Source: Ophiodon elongatus
Taxonomy: Eukaryota; Chordata; Actinopteri; Perciformes; Hexagrammidae
DNA: 64,000 nt
NCBI GenBank assembly: GCA_016806645.1
Contig: JACSYO010002131.1
Coordinates: forward strand, 732,052-796,051
Direction: 5' to 3'
This document shows, piece after piece, positions 23,305 to 35,900 of the stretch. The notes below the pieces were generated by a model. The model saw only the letters and a program-made list of their open reading frames with translations, ran no database searches and was not told the DNA's origin. Within the stretch, counting starts at the first letter, position 1. Each line of letters starts with the position of its first letter. The position numbers were made by a program, and so were the translations under genes.

Positions 23305-25098
23305 AACATGTCATTATATCTGTGACTCTGACTTCTCAGAGTGTAATCAATCTAATATCAGAAGGAAAAGATCTCACCTTTTGACTTTCTGTAGCAATAC
23401 AGAAACAGCAGCAGGAGAATAATCAGTGAAACTCCACAAACCAGACCAACAACCAACAGCACGGGAAATGGAGAGCTTTCTGCTGCATCTTCAGAATATA
23501 CACACAAATACAAATACACATAAATCATCAATAGATACACAAGTATCAGAACACATACACTCAAATACACTTACATAAACCCTTGATCACAAACCATCTG
23601 CTGGTCATGTCAAGTTTGTATTTTTATATTTACGGAAATGTATAAAACTATATTGCCTAACACAAACAAATAGTTTAAACCAACTTCTAATTCAGTTGTA
23701 ACTTTTCTACCTCAGACTCTTACACAGATTACAAAAATATACAGTTTTTAATCATACTCACATTTTACTGACAACCAACTCTCTGGTGACATCAAACTCC
23801 CCCAACCTTGTGGTGAATCAGTTCCTTTACATTTATAAAAACCTTCATCTGACTTTGTAACTTCAGAGATAAACAGCTCCCCGCTGGTATGATTTGGGAT
23901 GAGTTTGTCATTTTTATAGAAATCCACATTATAAAGACGCTGTCCTGTCTTCAACTTGCAGCCAAGAGTGACAGCATGTCCCTCAGTCACAGGATGGACA
24001 GAGCTCACCAGGATAACATCACCGCCTGTAAAAAGATCAAAGAACAGGAAGTTTGGGTCAAAAACATCAGCTGGTTGAACAAGCTGACGTACAATGATGA
24101 GAACACATTTTATAGTTTTAATTTATTATACAGATTCATAAAGTAGCTGAGTGAATACCTGGCATTTCAATGATTAAAAAGATGGCCCTTTGGAAATGTA
24201 CATGGTTACATTTACAGCTATAATTAATGCTTAATGTGTTGGGAGCCAATGTCAATTCAGTGGCAGTTTGCTACAGAATGGTCTAAAAAGGGCAAAAACT
24301 GGAGGAGCCAAGGTGGAGCCAGATAACTCTACAGCTACTCCTGGTTTATAATAAATGGTTGATGTCTATAGTCATAAAGATGACAGTGAATCCCAAATAT
24401 GTTTTCTTTGATAACACTGAGAAATGACACTGGAACAAACTAAACTTGTTGAATTGTTTGTTAAAACAAATATTGAGTGAAACTAATTATGAAAATAAGT
24501 TTGGTTAATACTATTCAGCTATAAATGTCAACACTTTATCATAGAATGTTGAAATGTTTTTTTATAAAATGTCTTTTAAATAAATTAAAACTCACGCTGT
24601 ATAGTGATGTTGACTGCATTGCTGAACTGTCCTGTTTCAGACTCACACCAGTACACTCCACTAATCCAGTAACGGTCCACGTTGCATGTAGATCCAGTCA
24701 TTGTTCCCCAGACAGAACAGGATGTCAGGTAGTCAGATTCAGAAAACGTGTTCACTCTCCACTTAGTAGAGTTTCCCTCACAGCTCAGTGACAGTGACTC
24801 TTTCCTGAAGTGCTGCACTCTGTCAGGGCTCACTGTGAGAGACGCTGCTGAATGAACATCTGATAAACACATGAGGACAAACAAAGCACAAAAATTTAAA
24901 GATTAAAAAGAGCATAATGAAAATATAAATAAATATTGTTTATTATGCTTATGGTCTTTTTTATTATTGGTGAATAAAAACAAATGATCAAAAAGAAAAA
25001 TTAATCATGAAATGAAATACACAGTATTTCAGTAAAACGTATTCTCAACTGAAATAAAAATGTATTTTAACCCTTTGAAAACATTTAAAGTATTTACT

Positions 25099-25142
<44 letters not shown>

Positions 25143-28100
25143 GTAATAGCATTACAAGATTGGATTATGTATTTCCAAAGTCAAAAGTTTAGAATTAATG
25201 CAAAGAGATTGACTCATGTTAAAATTCAGTCCAATCAAGCAGAAGAATCATCCAACAACATTATTCTGTTCGAGAGTGAAATTTGGAAAACTCAATGTTT
25301 GATGCTGTTTGAGGGAAAATGTCACCACAATAATTACATTTCTTCCACTGTGCAAGAACGGAAAAGTCTGAACAAACCTACCTCCAGACCAAACGAACTT
25401 AGGTTTACTATACAGAGTGTAAAACACTGGATCTCCTCTTCCAGCTCTGCACACATATCCTGCTGTGTGCGTCTGTCCATGAACAATGTAGGAATCCTGT
25501 TCAGTCCCGTTGGTGCTACCAGGTAGAAGCTCATAGCTGTAGGAGTCGTCTGACAGTTTGGGAACAACCTGATACCAGAAGAACCTCCATCCTGCAGATG
25601 GATGTTTAACTCTGCAGGTCAGAGTTACTGAGTCTCCAGGACTCAGCCACAATGGAGACACAGTGAGGACAGGCTGAGGTTTATCTGTTGGAAAGGGATT
25701 TCATAGAAAGAAGACATGTTATGATGAGTCGTTGGTGGATTAAATGCACTGCTTGTAACCTACATCATGTTTTCTCTGTCTCCAAATGTGTAAAACAGGT
25801 GTGAAGGTTCACTGTCTTTAAATATATTAACCAAAGTCACATTTAAAATTTCTGTTGACATTCAGTAAAATAAATGACTTACTGGATTTTAATGTGAAAG
25901 CATCACTACGATCTGTTGAAGAGGTTTCATCTTTCAGTCTGCCCCAACACCAGTAGTCTCCACTGTGTGATGGTCTAATCATGGAGCCACTTGGGTTTTG
26001 AGGTGTGTATGAGCTGGGTGTTTCCCATTCATACTCCCACTCAGCGTCTCCTCCATCCTTTATTTCACATGTGAGAGTGATCGTCTCTCCAAAGTAAATC
26101 TCAGGCCAGCTGGGCTGCAGAGTCACAACAGCTCTGTTTGTGACTGTTCATGATCATCAGGCCCCAAATAGAAAATTAGAAAATCAAAGTTTGTTAGTGT
26201 TAGTCTTAATCCTTATTCACAAATACTCTATGTATTATTTCTGCATTTTATATTTCATATCAACTAGCCATATCAGTTCTTTACCGACTGGATCGCTGTA
26301 CTCTGTGTAGTAAACTGGGTCTCCTCTTCCTCCTCTGCACCAGTAGACTCCTCCTCCTCCTCCTCCTCCTCCTCCTTGTGAGACACTGATTTGTCCATTT
26401 GGGAGGAGAGCATCATCTCGTGTGTTCAGGGGTTCAGAGGTTTTCTTGCCTCTGTACCAGAAGTATTTCCAACCAGATGATGATGATGATGATGATGATG
26501 ACCTCACAGAGCAGGTCAGGGTCACACTGCCCCCTACAGGAGAGCCTTTGCTCAGTTGTGCCTTTGGTCGTTCTGTTTTAATGTAGAACAAAAACATAAT
26601 GATGGTAATTGTTGTGCCTGTGAATTAGTCCAGTTTGATAAATAATTAAATAAATAATCTTATCTAGCATTCTTGATGGTACAACAATGGTATTGTATTG
26701 ATAAAACCATGCAAAAAATATTTAATCACTTCTGAATCTTTGTATATTATTTATTTACAGTAAACTGAAGGAAATCAACCAAATCCATATTTATGTTTCA
26801 CATATTAACCACTGAAGTTGTTGGTTAAATTAACCAAACATGGATTAAAGTGAGTACAAACTTACTTCTAAAAATGGCTGACACTTTAAACACAACCTTC
26901 TTCTTTTTTTTACTTTAAGTGTCTCAAATATAATTCAGAGAAATCATCACTCTGCTTCACTCTAACAATGCTACATGTCTGCAGCTCCTTAATATAAAAA
27001 CTACTTACGTTCCAGTTTCAGTTTTTTTGGTTTAGATTCTTCGTCGTTAAATTTGCACATGTAAGAGCTCCCATCTGACATTAGAGAAATGGTTGTTTCA
27101 TCTCTGTTTTGATGGTTTGTGTCCATTTCAATAAGTGATCCGTCTTTGTAGAATTCAGCATTCTTCTCCTTTGTCTGATTTCGATGTCGACACTGAAGAG
27201 TCACTGATTCTCCTTCAAACAAGGAGGATGCAGGAGTTTCTAGGATCACATCTTTGTCTGTGTAACACAGTTAGTTCCTTGTTTTAGTAAATCAGTTTAA
27301 TTAAATGAGCAAAGTTACAAAGTATCAGTGATTTATGTTTCTTAACATAACTATAATTTTACAATAAGTTGGAGACAGAAGAAGAAGTCAAAGTCACTCT
27401 TCTTGTAATAAATGACAGGTTCACTAAGTAATGAGTACATTTCTCCTGAAGGAGGCGCCACACTCACCTGCCCTGTTTGATACATTAATGTTATCATTAA
27501 TTAATCTCTGACTAATTTCTCAAAAGGGATAAAATATTGGATGGTTTGTCTTATTATTATTATGTAAACATATTTATGTAAATAGCTGAAACCTGTCCAT
27601 CTTTCTTTGTTTTTATTTTAATAATCAAGATTATGTGATAATTGGTCCTTTACACAAAGCTCAGGATTAAACAGTTATACATATGCCTAAACAGCATCAG
27701 TGGTCAAACTTTAAGGTTTCTGAATCTTACACTAGTTAACATTTATACATTATCATACATTATATTATATTAGCACTTTGTCAGACAGGTTTATTATATC
27801 AACATGGCTCATAAATAAATAAGTACTTTTAGTGAACTTGGTCATGATGGTAACAATCTGTTCACTTACCTGATATAGTTAGAGAGACTTTATTACTTTT
27901 TCTTGTAACATGTGTTGAACTCTTGAGAGATGCAACACACTGATATTCACCACTGTGGCCTGGACTTAGAGATTGTGATGTATATCTATTGTATGAGCTG
28001 TAGCTTAGAAACATATGACCATCCCTCTTGAGTGACTGATACCAGTCATCATTGTTTCCTTCCCTCATGTCACATATGAAGGTAACAGACTCTCCAGTAA

Positions 28101-28485
28101 ATAAAGTGGACCTGTTTGGCTCAATGGACAGCAAAACATCTAGAAACAAACACAAAGCAAAGAGTGAAATGTGTTTTCTTTTTTGTATCCATCATAAATT
28201 AACTAAACATGACACATAAATATAATGTGTTAAAGAGAGATAATAGGTGGAGAATTGTCTTGAGTGAATATATAAAAAAGAAAGGAAGTTGTATAATTAC
28301 CTTGAGCATGTCCACAGTAGAGGAGTATATTCAGCACTAAAATAAAGTTTGAAACTTCATCATTCATCATCAAACTGAAACTATAAACCTCAGGCATTAT
28401 AAAAGTTGTATCTATAAAAACTAATATTTAAATAGAGAAAGTACTCACAGAAAAGCCCCAGCACACAAACTAAAGTGAGTCCCAT
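22256..28485 (-). CDS. FCRL-like receptor gene 3 (7 Ig domains, TM, shorter tail)
   Basis: Minus-strand exons: signal 28449-28485, 28301-28336; D1 27870-28139, D2 27009-27257, D3 26285-26572, D4 25883-26131, D5 25382-25684, D6 24596-24859, D7 23762-24025; TM 23378-23482; tail 23224-23239, 23034-23122, 22831-22881, 22610-22669, 22256-22263. The phases close to 762 residues. TM sequence PVLLVVGLVCGVSLIILLLL is the same as in gene 2. The tail has KEYATLL, SLYETI-type (read CLYETI) and the ITIM SVYSNV, then ends Asp-Gln-stop. It lacks the three extra tyrosine exons of gene 2 and resembles gene 0 instead, so ectodomain and tail have different histories. D1 differs from gene 2 at about 11 residues, whereas D2 is identical. 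D5 has gained an N-glycosylation sequon, STNGTEQ, where gene 2 has STKGTEQ. Confidence 0.85.
25104..25140. repeat. (TA)n tract in gene 3 intron
   Basis: Pure TA repeat in the intron between D5 and D6, at the point where alignment with gene 2 resumes after the 917-base difference. Confidence 0.9.
26349..26501 (-). repeat. Coding microsatellites in gene 3 D3: poly-Gly (9) and poly-Ser (9)
   Basis: Same positions in the Ig fold as in gene 2, but shorter: 9 Gly codons at 26349-26375 and 9 Ser codons at 26475-26501. Confidence 0.95.
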
Positions 28486-29875
28486 CCTCACATCCACTGC
28501 CACTCTGCCACTCTGCTTCTGAGAAATGCTTTTACTTTGTGTGAAGAGAAAGCTTGAAACGTATGAAACAAATGGAGAAATCAGGAAATGCAGAGAAAAA
28601 GAAGACGCATTACATATAAAAACTGGATCTGAAGTTTTCTCTAACTTCTGCTTCTGAGTTTACAGTCTGTGCTTCTTCCCTTTTACACAAAGCTCAAACA
28701 ACCAGACTGGTTGCAACAAAGCATATGTTTAATGCTTATAAGGCAGAAGACTATTAGATTTAAATCGTCTGATAATGAACAGATATTTCAATCTCCTTTC
28801 TACATATATGATCATCAGCAAAGGGTCAGTAATTATTGATGTTACTGTAAAGGCAGCTGCATAAAGTCAAAGGTTTTCCTTGTAGAATAAATAAACTAAC
28901 TATACGTACGGTTTTAAAGATGCAGATGAAACTCAGGTGGCGTACTCACTTTGTAATCCATGGTCTTTCTCACCAAACTGGAACAATATATAGAATGAAA
29001 ATATGTTTGTTCTTCAGTTTGAATCACAAAATATTCGACCTATCGCATCACATAATTTGTACATGTTTTCACTTTATGGTGAAATTCTGGTCTCAAGTTG
29101 TCCCGACTTCAACCACAGGAAGTGACTGAGCTCGAGCAAAACAGATAGTGTGGTTAACAGAAGTGGACGTGAAGAGAGCCAAAGCCCTCTTCCAGCTAGA
29201 GCCTGTTAATAGTGTGAGCTGTGACTTTATGGCTTTTGTCTTAGAGAATAAAATTATAGTTGAGTTATATATCGTTATTGTTTTAGCGTTGAATAATTTT
29301 GCAGTGTGCCATTGGACTCATGTGGTATGTTGTTGACAGCTAAAAAATAAATAAAAGAAAATAGTTTTGTCTTGGTAAAGATGAATTGTTCAAATTCTAC
29401 TATCCTGTACAGTAACACATTTAGTTTAAAATATATAGAGACCCGCAGGAAGCTGTTCTAGCTTTTCAGATTGACCCTCTGTGAGAAACACAAGTGAATA
29501 ACAGAAGCAGATACATTAGGTTTGCTGCAGCACATCAAAAGAAATGAATCAAATTTTAGTTTGGTTTAAATGTAATATGTAACCCATTTTATTTTCTGAA
29601 TAATAAGCATCATATTTGTGCAAGCAATAAATCCACATTTAACTCCGACTCTGTGTGCAAAACTATTACAACACATGTCAAAAGAGGAAATAGTCTTGTC
29701 AGTGCTAAGACTATTTGTAAATACAGCTGTAATGGAGCCAGCTCAATTGTGTTATATGAAATAGAGAAGTTGGAGGGAGAATTTTCCCGCAGAATTTAGT
29801 TCATAATCTGCAACATCAGGAATTTATCTCTTCAGAAGCTCTGGTGGTGCAGAGTCCCCCGTTGTTCCTGTAGTC
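28486..29875. other. Upstream region of gene 3, no gene seen
   Basis: Unit B copy of 17,776-19,165, with very few differences. No exon or domain recognised. Confidence 0.4.
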
Positions 29876-29912
29876 TTGTGTGTGTGTGTGTGTGTGCGTG
29901 TGTGTGTGTGTG

Positions 29913-29956
<44 letters not shown>

Positions 29957-30055
29957 AGAGAGAGAGAGAGAGACAATAACGCGGTTGGGGGGAGGGATGT
30001 CAGAACTGAGTCGAAGAGGAAGTGAACAGGTTCGTTGTGCTTAACTACTTATAGC

Positions 30056-30629
30056 GCTCAGTGTCTTCAGAGCCTTTGATTGATCATAGAGACAAGCATC
30101 AAGTTCAAGTCAACCATTTTAATTGTACGATACCCATTAACCATCCTCAGATATATTTGTAAAATGTATCTTTAAAAGCTGTGTATCAAATCAAGATTTG
30201 TGCTTACCATCCAGAGTAATTTTTATTACATTGAGCCTCATTCTGGTTGACCATGTGACTTGTGTCAGAGCCCTGATTGGTGCGCTCAGACTGACTTGGA
30301 CAACAAAATGTAGCAAATACACTTAAAAAGCAACGTGGAATGTATTTGCTGTTATGTTAAAAATGAGAGGAGCGTTGCATCAATTTCATAAACGAGTCTG
30401 TGAACTAGACATTTGTTGTCACAAGGTTTTGTGTTGTCAGTTGTTTCACTGACAGTCTACATCATGAGATCCGAATATATCTGTATTTAAATAATTAAAG
30501 AATAAACCATCTTATATTTAGAGAAAAAGGTCTCATCTTCAGAAGGTCAGTAATACAAAAGAAGTAAAACTCCAGAAACGAGCCCAATAATCAACTGTAC
30601 AGGAATTTGAATGTTTTCAGACCTGGATG
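30056..30629 (-). pseudogene. Dead FCRL-like tail, unit B copy
   Basis: Copy of 19,350-19,923 at offset 10,706, with the same stop at the end of the TM segment. No Ig exons belong to it. Confidence 0.65.
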
Positions 30630-30922
30630 CTGTTAAAATAACAGCTGTTGATAAACTTATGTCACACCTTTCTTCAACTGAATTTACAAAGCGATCAATA
30701 AAAAGATAATAAAGATTACAGTAAATACAAAAATTAAAAAATGCATTAAAAAAGAGGCATAAAGAACACACATGCATAAGGAAAAATGCTGTTTCAATTC
30801 CAGTAAACAATTCCAGTACACTATACACAGAAACATGATGGTCTCCAGTGTGAAATTAACCAGTCACAATATCTCGTGTCTATCAAAACCACTGACGTAG
30901 CTTTTTTTACTGAATCCAACGG

Positions 30923-31471
30923 TTAAAAATTGCCTGAAACTCGAGATGCCACATAGACACCAAAGGCACAGAAGGACACATACACTGCAATGATTGTTAC
31001 TATGACGATAACAGTGGGGGGCTCAGACGTCTCTTCGTGTTTGGGATTAGGTTTTCTCAAGCCTGGAAAGACATGGAAACACATTTTAGCAGATAGCCCC
31101 CGCAACAACTTAATTATTCAAACGATGAGGTGGTGGCCCTAAAACGTCCTAAGAAAGAAAGAAAGATAGAAAAAAGAAGTAAAAAATGAATAAATAAATC
31201 ATCACATAATACGTACACATTGCCTCGGTGCTTTCAGACACATTACTTGTGCTGGCGTTGTTGTTGCCACTGCAGACAATGGATCTGTCCTCAGTGAATA
31301 TGGTGATGTTGACCTTCCGGAGTGACCTCTGAGATGTTCTGCAACCCTCTTCATCACAGACAGACCACGCCCACTCATCCCTGATGGAGCAGTTGACTGT
31401 GATGTTGCATGATCCAGCAGACAGGTTGGAGTGCAGCCCTGACATCCTTATGACCGGTCTGGGAACAGTTT
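30923..31471 (-). pseudogene. Orphan SLAM-family C2 + TM fragment, unit B copy
   Basis: Copy of 20,217-20,765: C2 exon 31217-31471, then the TM segment ending in the same stop. V, signal and tail exons are missing. Confidence 0.75.
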
Positions 31472-31769
31472 CTGCAGCACCCGTCCAAGCAGATAAATTA
31501 AAACGTCATGAGGTCATCTGTTAGCGCCCTCTGGTGGCAACTAGTAAGACTCACAACACAATGCACACTGTGGCTTGTGCCATGTTGCATGAACATGTGG
31601 GCCTAAACGCCGTCTGGCACACCGTCCTGTACGACTACACCGCCTGTGTGCATCTGTTGACACTAGTGAAATGTTTCTATATTTTTAAATCAACTTTTTT
31701 CCCAATTTTATCGAAAACAAAAGCTCAAACGGAACACATTAGTTACATTACAATATATCTGTTACCCGA

Positions 31770-31822
31770 CTGATCAAAGGCTCTCCTGTCGGTGGCAGTG
31801 TGACCCTGACCTGCTCTGTGAG

Positions 31823-31894
<72 letters not shown>

Positions 31895-31938
31895 TGGTTG
31901 GAAATATTTCTGGTACAGAGACAAGAAAAACCTCTGAA
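31770..31938 (+). pseudogene. Stray inverted FCRL D3 fragment, unit B copy
   Basis: Copy of 21,064-21,232 with an uninterrupted 24-codon TCA tract. The unit A copy has one CCA, so the two tracts have already diverged by a base change. Confidence 0.8.
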
Positions 31939-32961
31939 CCCTCTGAATCCATTGTTGTTTTGAAACTGTCAGTTTGATGTCTGATAAAGTATCAACCTGT
32001 AAATTAAATTAAAACATGAGCAGGTCAAATCCTTAACAAGCGAAACATACAACGTTTTCTCAGCTGAACTTCAAGGGAGACAACATGTGGAAGGTTACTC
32101 AGCTTTAAGACACTTCACTGTAGTGGAGTAAGTATTTTAAAGGGACATTTTACTCGTTTTTAACATGAATCTTACGAATGTAATGTAGGGGGAGCATGTG
32201 GAAATGTGTTCCTAGTAATCTTATCTATTAGTATTTTTTTAGCGAAAGAAATGGCAGTCAGAAACACTGCTGACAGCTTATTGATGGAAGTTTATTGATG
32301 CATGAAATGGTCAAACATAACACGACAAAATAAATCCATCCAGGTGAAACTAAAATACAAACAGCACCTGTCAAACCATTTTTAAAAAGACAGAGAAACA
32401 TGAATGTTGTACAAATACATTGTCCAAAAACAGATTAAATGTCATACATGTGTAAAGCTTTTTCATCAAAAATGAAAGAGAGGATGACTTTACAGCCGCA
32501 TAATCACTAACGTACTGAAGCTCAAAGATTTCAAACTTCTTCTTTTTAAACCAGCCTCCATTCAAAGTTGTCTACAAAAAAAGTGACTACCAAAATAGAG
32601 AAAAATCAGTAAACAGTGAACACTCAATCCTAAAATGTTAACATCATATTGTTTAATATATTGAATATAGGCTTTACTCATTGTATTGTATATGATGACT
32701 GAATAAAAACACTACTAATAAAAACACTACTACTGACATTGTATTTATTATATGTAATGATGTGAAGTCCTTTCACCAAGTATAACTGAATATTAAAGCC
32801 ATATGATGTATTTCATTTTAATGATGTGCTAATAAGTTAACTTAACAAAATACTGTCTCATATAAGGAAAGAAGAAGTTCACACAATAATTACACAAAAA
32901 GACATGGATGTGGTTTTTCATGTTGTCATCCATTCCACTGGTTCTGTCCATGCAGATGTTT

Positions 32962-35900
32962 CTATTGATCTGGAAGAAAACAAATGAAAAGAGATTTAAG
33001 GTTATTTAAGAGTTACAGGTGCCTTATGACATTTTACTCATGTCTCTGAATATTTTGTAATACAGTTCTCTTTTGTTTTGCCAACTCATTTTTGTGAGAC
33101 GTATATTAATAATCAGATTCAAGTCACTTTATTGGATCAAACATGTCTGTAAAACAACATGCTGTATATGAAACTGACAAACTTAAACATATCCAAACTG
33201 TTTAAAAGCTCTTATTTACTGTAAGTGTTGTATTTAACCGTGGCTGACTCCTGGTGGTAGTAATAAAGAAATACAGTCAAAGTCGTAGTATAAAGTCTGT
33301 TGTACTTGTCTGTACCTGCAACTGTTCCCATCGTCACATTGGAGTAAACGCTCTGCTCTGGTTCATTATTCTTCCCTGTTAGAAGGATCAGATGAATGCA
33401 TGAAAAGACAGCATCTCAACTATTGCATGTTATTCTATATATATATAAAACGTTTTTTTTAAATTAAGGGATTGTCACTTCATCTTATTCTAGTATTTCT
33501 AACAGCTCTGTGATAAACACACAGTAAATACTGTACCATGTTCAGGTTCTTCAGGGCCTTTGATTGTTTCATAGAGACAAGAATCACCTACAGAGCAGAG
33601 GAAATCAACACAAGGTCATATCAGTCATTTCAACCACATTATATGAATTATGTAATCTTCTTTAACAGATAACCAGAAATGGAAATGTTAGCTTTAAAGT
33701 AAAACATATATTATTAAATGAATCAGGATTAAAGCTGACCATGTAGAAGAGTGGCATATTCTTTGTCTTGAGTTTCAACCTGGTTGATCATGTGGTCTTT
33801 AGCTGGGCTCTGATTGGTGCTCTGAGACCTGGTGGACCCAGAACATGAGGTAAATACAGTGTATTTAATGAGGAACATGTAAAGTACTGCTGTTATGTTC
33901 AGAATGAGAGAAGAGAGTGTTGTACCAACCTCATGAGGCGTGAATCTGTAAGAAAAAGGATTTTGCTGTTACATGGATTTATATTTCAAGTTGTTCTATT
34001 GTTACTACAGAACATGTCATTATATCTGTGACTCTGACTTCTCAGAGTGTAATCAATCTAATATCAGAAGGAAAAGATCTCACCTTTTGACTTTCTGTAG
34101 CAATACAGAAACAGCAGCAGGAGAATAATCAGTGAAACTCCACAAACCAGACCAACAACCAACAGCACGGGAAATGGAGAGCTTTCTGCTGCATCTTCAG
34201 AATATACACACAAATACAAATACACATAAATCATCAATAGATACACAAGTATCAGAACACATACACTCAAATACACATAAACCCTTGATCACAAACCATC
34301 TAGCTTTCACTGCTGGTCATGTCAAGTTTGTATTTTGATATTTACGGAAATGTATAAAACTATATTGTCTGAAACAAACAAATAGTTTAAACCAACTTAG
34401 TTTTTATTGTAGTTGTATTTCATATCAACTAGCCATATCAGTTCTTTACCGACTGGATCGCTGTACTCTGTGTAGTAAACTGGGTCTCCTCTTCCTCCTC
34501 TGCACCAGTAGACTCCTCCTCCTCCTCCTCCTCCTCCTCCTCCTCCTTGTGAGACACGGATTTGTCCATTTGGGAGGAGAGCATCATCTCGTGTGTTCAG
34601 GGGTTCAGAGGTTTTCTTGCCTCTGTACCAGAAGTATTTCCAACCAGATGATGATGATGATGATGATGATGATGACCTCACAGAGCAGGTCAGGGTCACA
34701 CTGCCCCCTACAGGAGAGCCTTTGCTCAGTTGTGCCTTTGGTCGTTCTGTTTTAATGTAGAACAAAAACATAATGATGGTAATTATTGTGCCTGTGAATT
34801 AATTCAGTTTGATAAATAATTCATATCTATAATCTCATAGAGTACTCTTGGTGGTGCAACAATTTATTGATAAAACAATGCAGAAAATATTTAATCACTT
34901 CTGAATCTTTGTATATTATTTATATATAGTAAACTGAAGGAAATCAACAGAACCCATATTCATGTTTTACACATTAACCGCTGAAGTTGTTGGTTAAATT
35001 AACCTAACATGGATTAAAGTGAGTACAAACTTACTTCTATAAATGGATGACACTTTAAACACATTCTTCTTTTTTTTTCTTTAAGTGTCAAATCATCACT
35101 CTGCTTCACTCTAACAATGCTACATGTCTGCAGCTCCTTAATATAAAAACTACTTATGTTTTATTTTCAGTTTTTTTGGTTTAGATTCTTCGTCGTTAAA
35201 TTTGCACATGTAAGAGCTCCCATCTGACATTAGAGAAATGGTTGTTTCATCTCTGTTTTGATGGTTTGTGTCCATTTCAATAAGTGATCCGTCTTTGTAG
35301 AATTCAGCATTCTTCTCCTTTGTCTGATTTCGATGTCGACACTGAAGAGTCACTGATTCTCCTTCAAACAAGGAGGATGCAGGAGTTTCTAGGAACACAT
35401 CTTTGTCTGTGTAACACAGTTAGTTCCTTGTTTTAGTAAATCAGTTTAATTAAATGAGCAAAGTTACAAAGTATCAGTGATTTATGTTTCTTAACATAAC
35501 TATAATTTTACAATAAGTTGGAGACAGAAGAAGAAGTCAAAGTCACTCTTCTTGTAATAAATGACAGGTTCACTAAGTAATGAGTACATTTCTCCTGAAG
35601 GAGGCGCCACACTCATCTGCCCTGTTTGATACATTAATGTTATCATTAATTAATCTCTGACTAATTTCTCAAAAGGGATAAAATATTGGATGGTTTGTCT
35701 TATTATTATTATGTAAACATATTTATGTAAATAGCTGAAACCTGTCCATCTTTCTTTGTTTTTATTTTAATAATCAAGATTGTGTGATAATTGGTCCTTT
35801 ACACAAAGCTCAGGATTAAACAGTTATACATATGCCTAAACAGCATCAGTGGTCAAACTTTAAGGTTTCTGAATCTTACACTAGTTAACATTTATACATT

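Larger units (their letters stand above)
14396..25105. repeat. Tandem unit A (about 10.7 kb)
   Basis: From about 14,396 the sequence repeats with a period of 10,706-10,732 bases. The unit carries gene 2 D5-to-signal exons, a dead FCRL tail, an orphan SLAM C2-TM piece, a stray D3 fragment, and the TM and tail end of gene 3. The offset changes only by small indels, most at simple repeats. Confidence 0.85.
25140..34395. repeat. Tandem unit B
   Basis: Second copy of the 10.7 kb unit. It carries gene 3 D5-to-signal exons, the second dead FCRL tail, the second SLAM fragment and the tail of gene 4. Many stretches of several hundred bases look identical to unit A. Confidence 0.85.
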
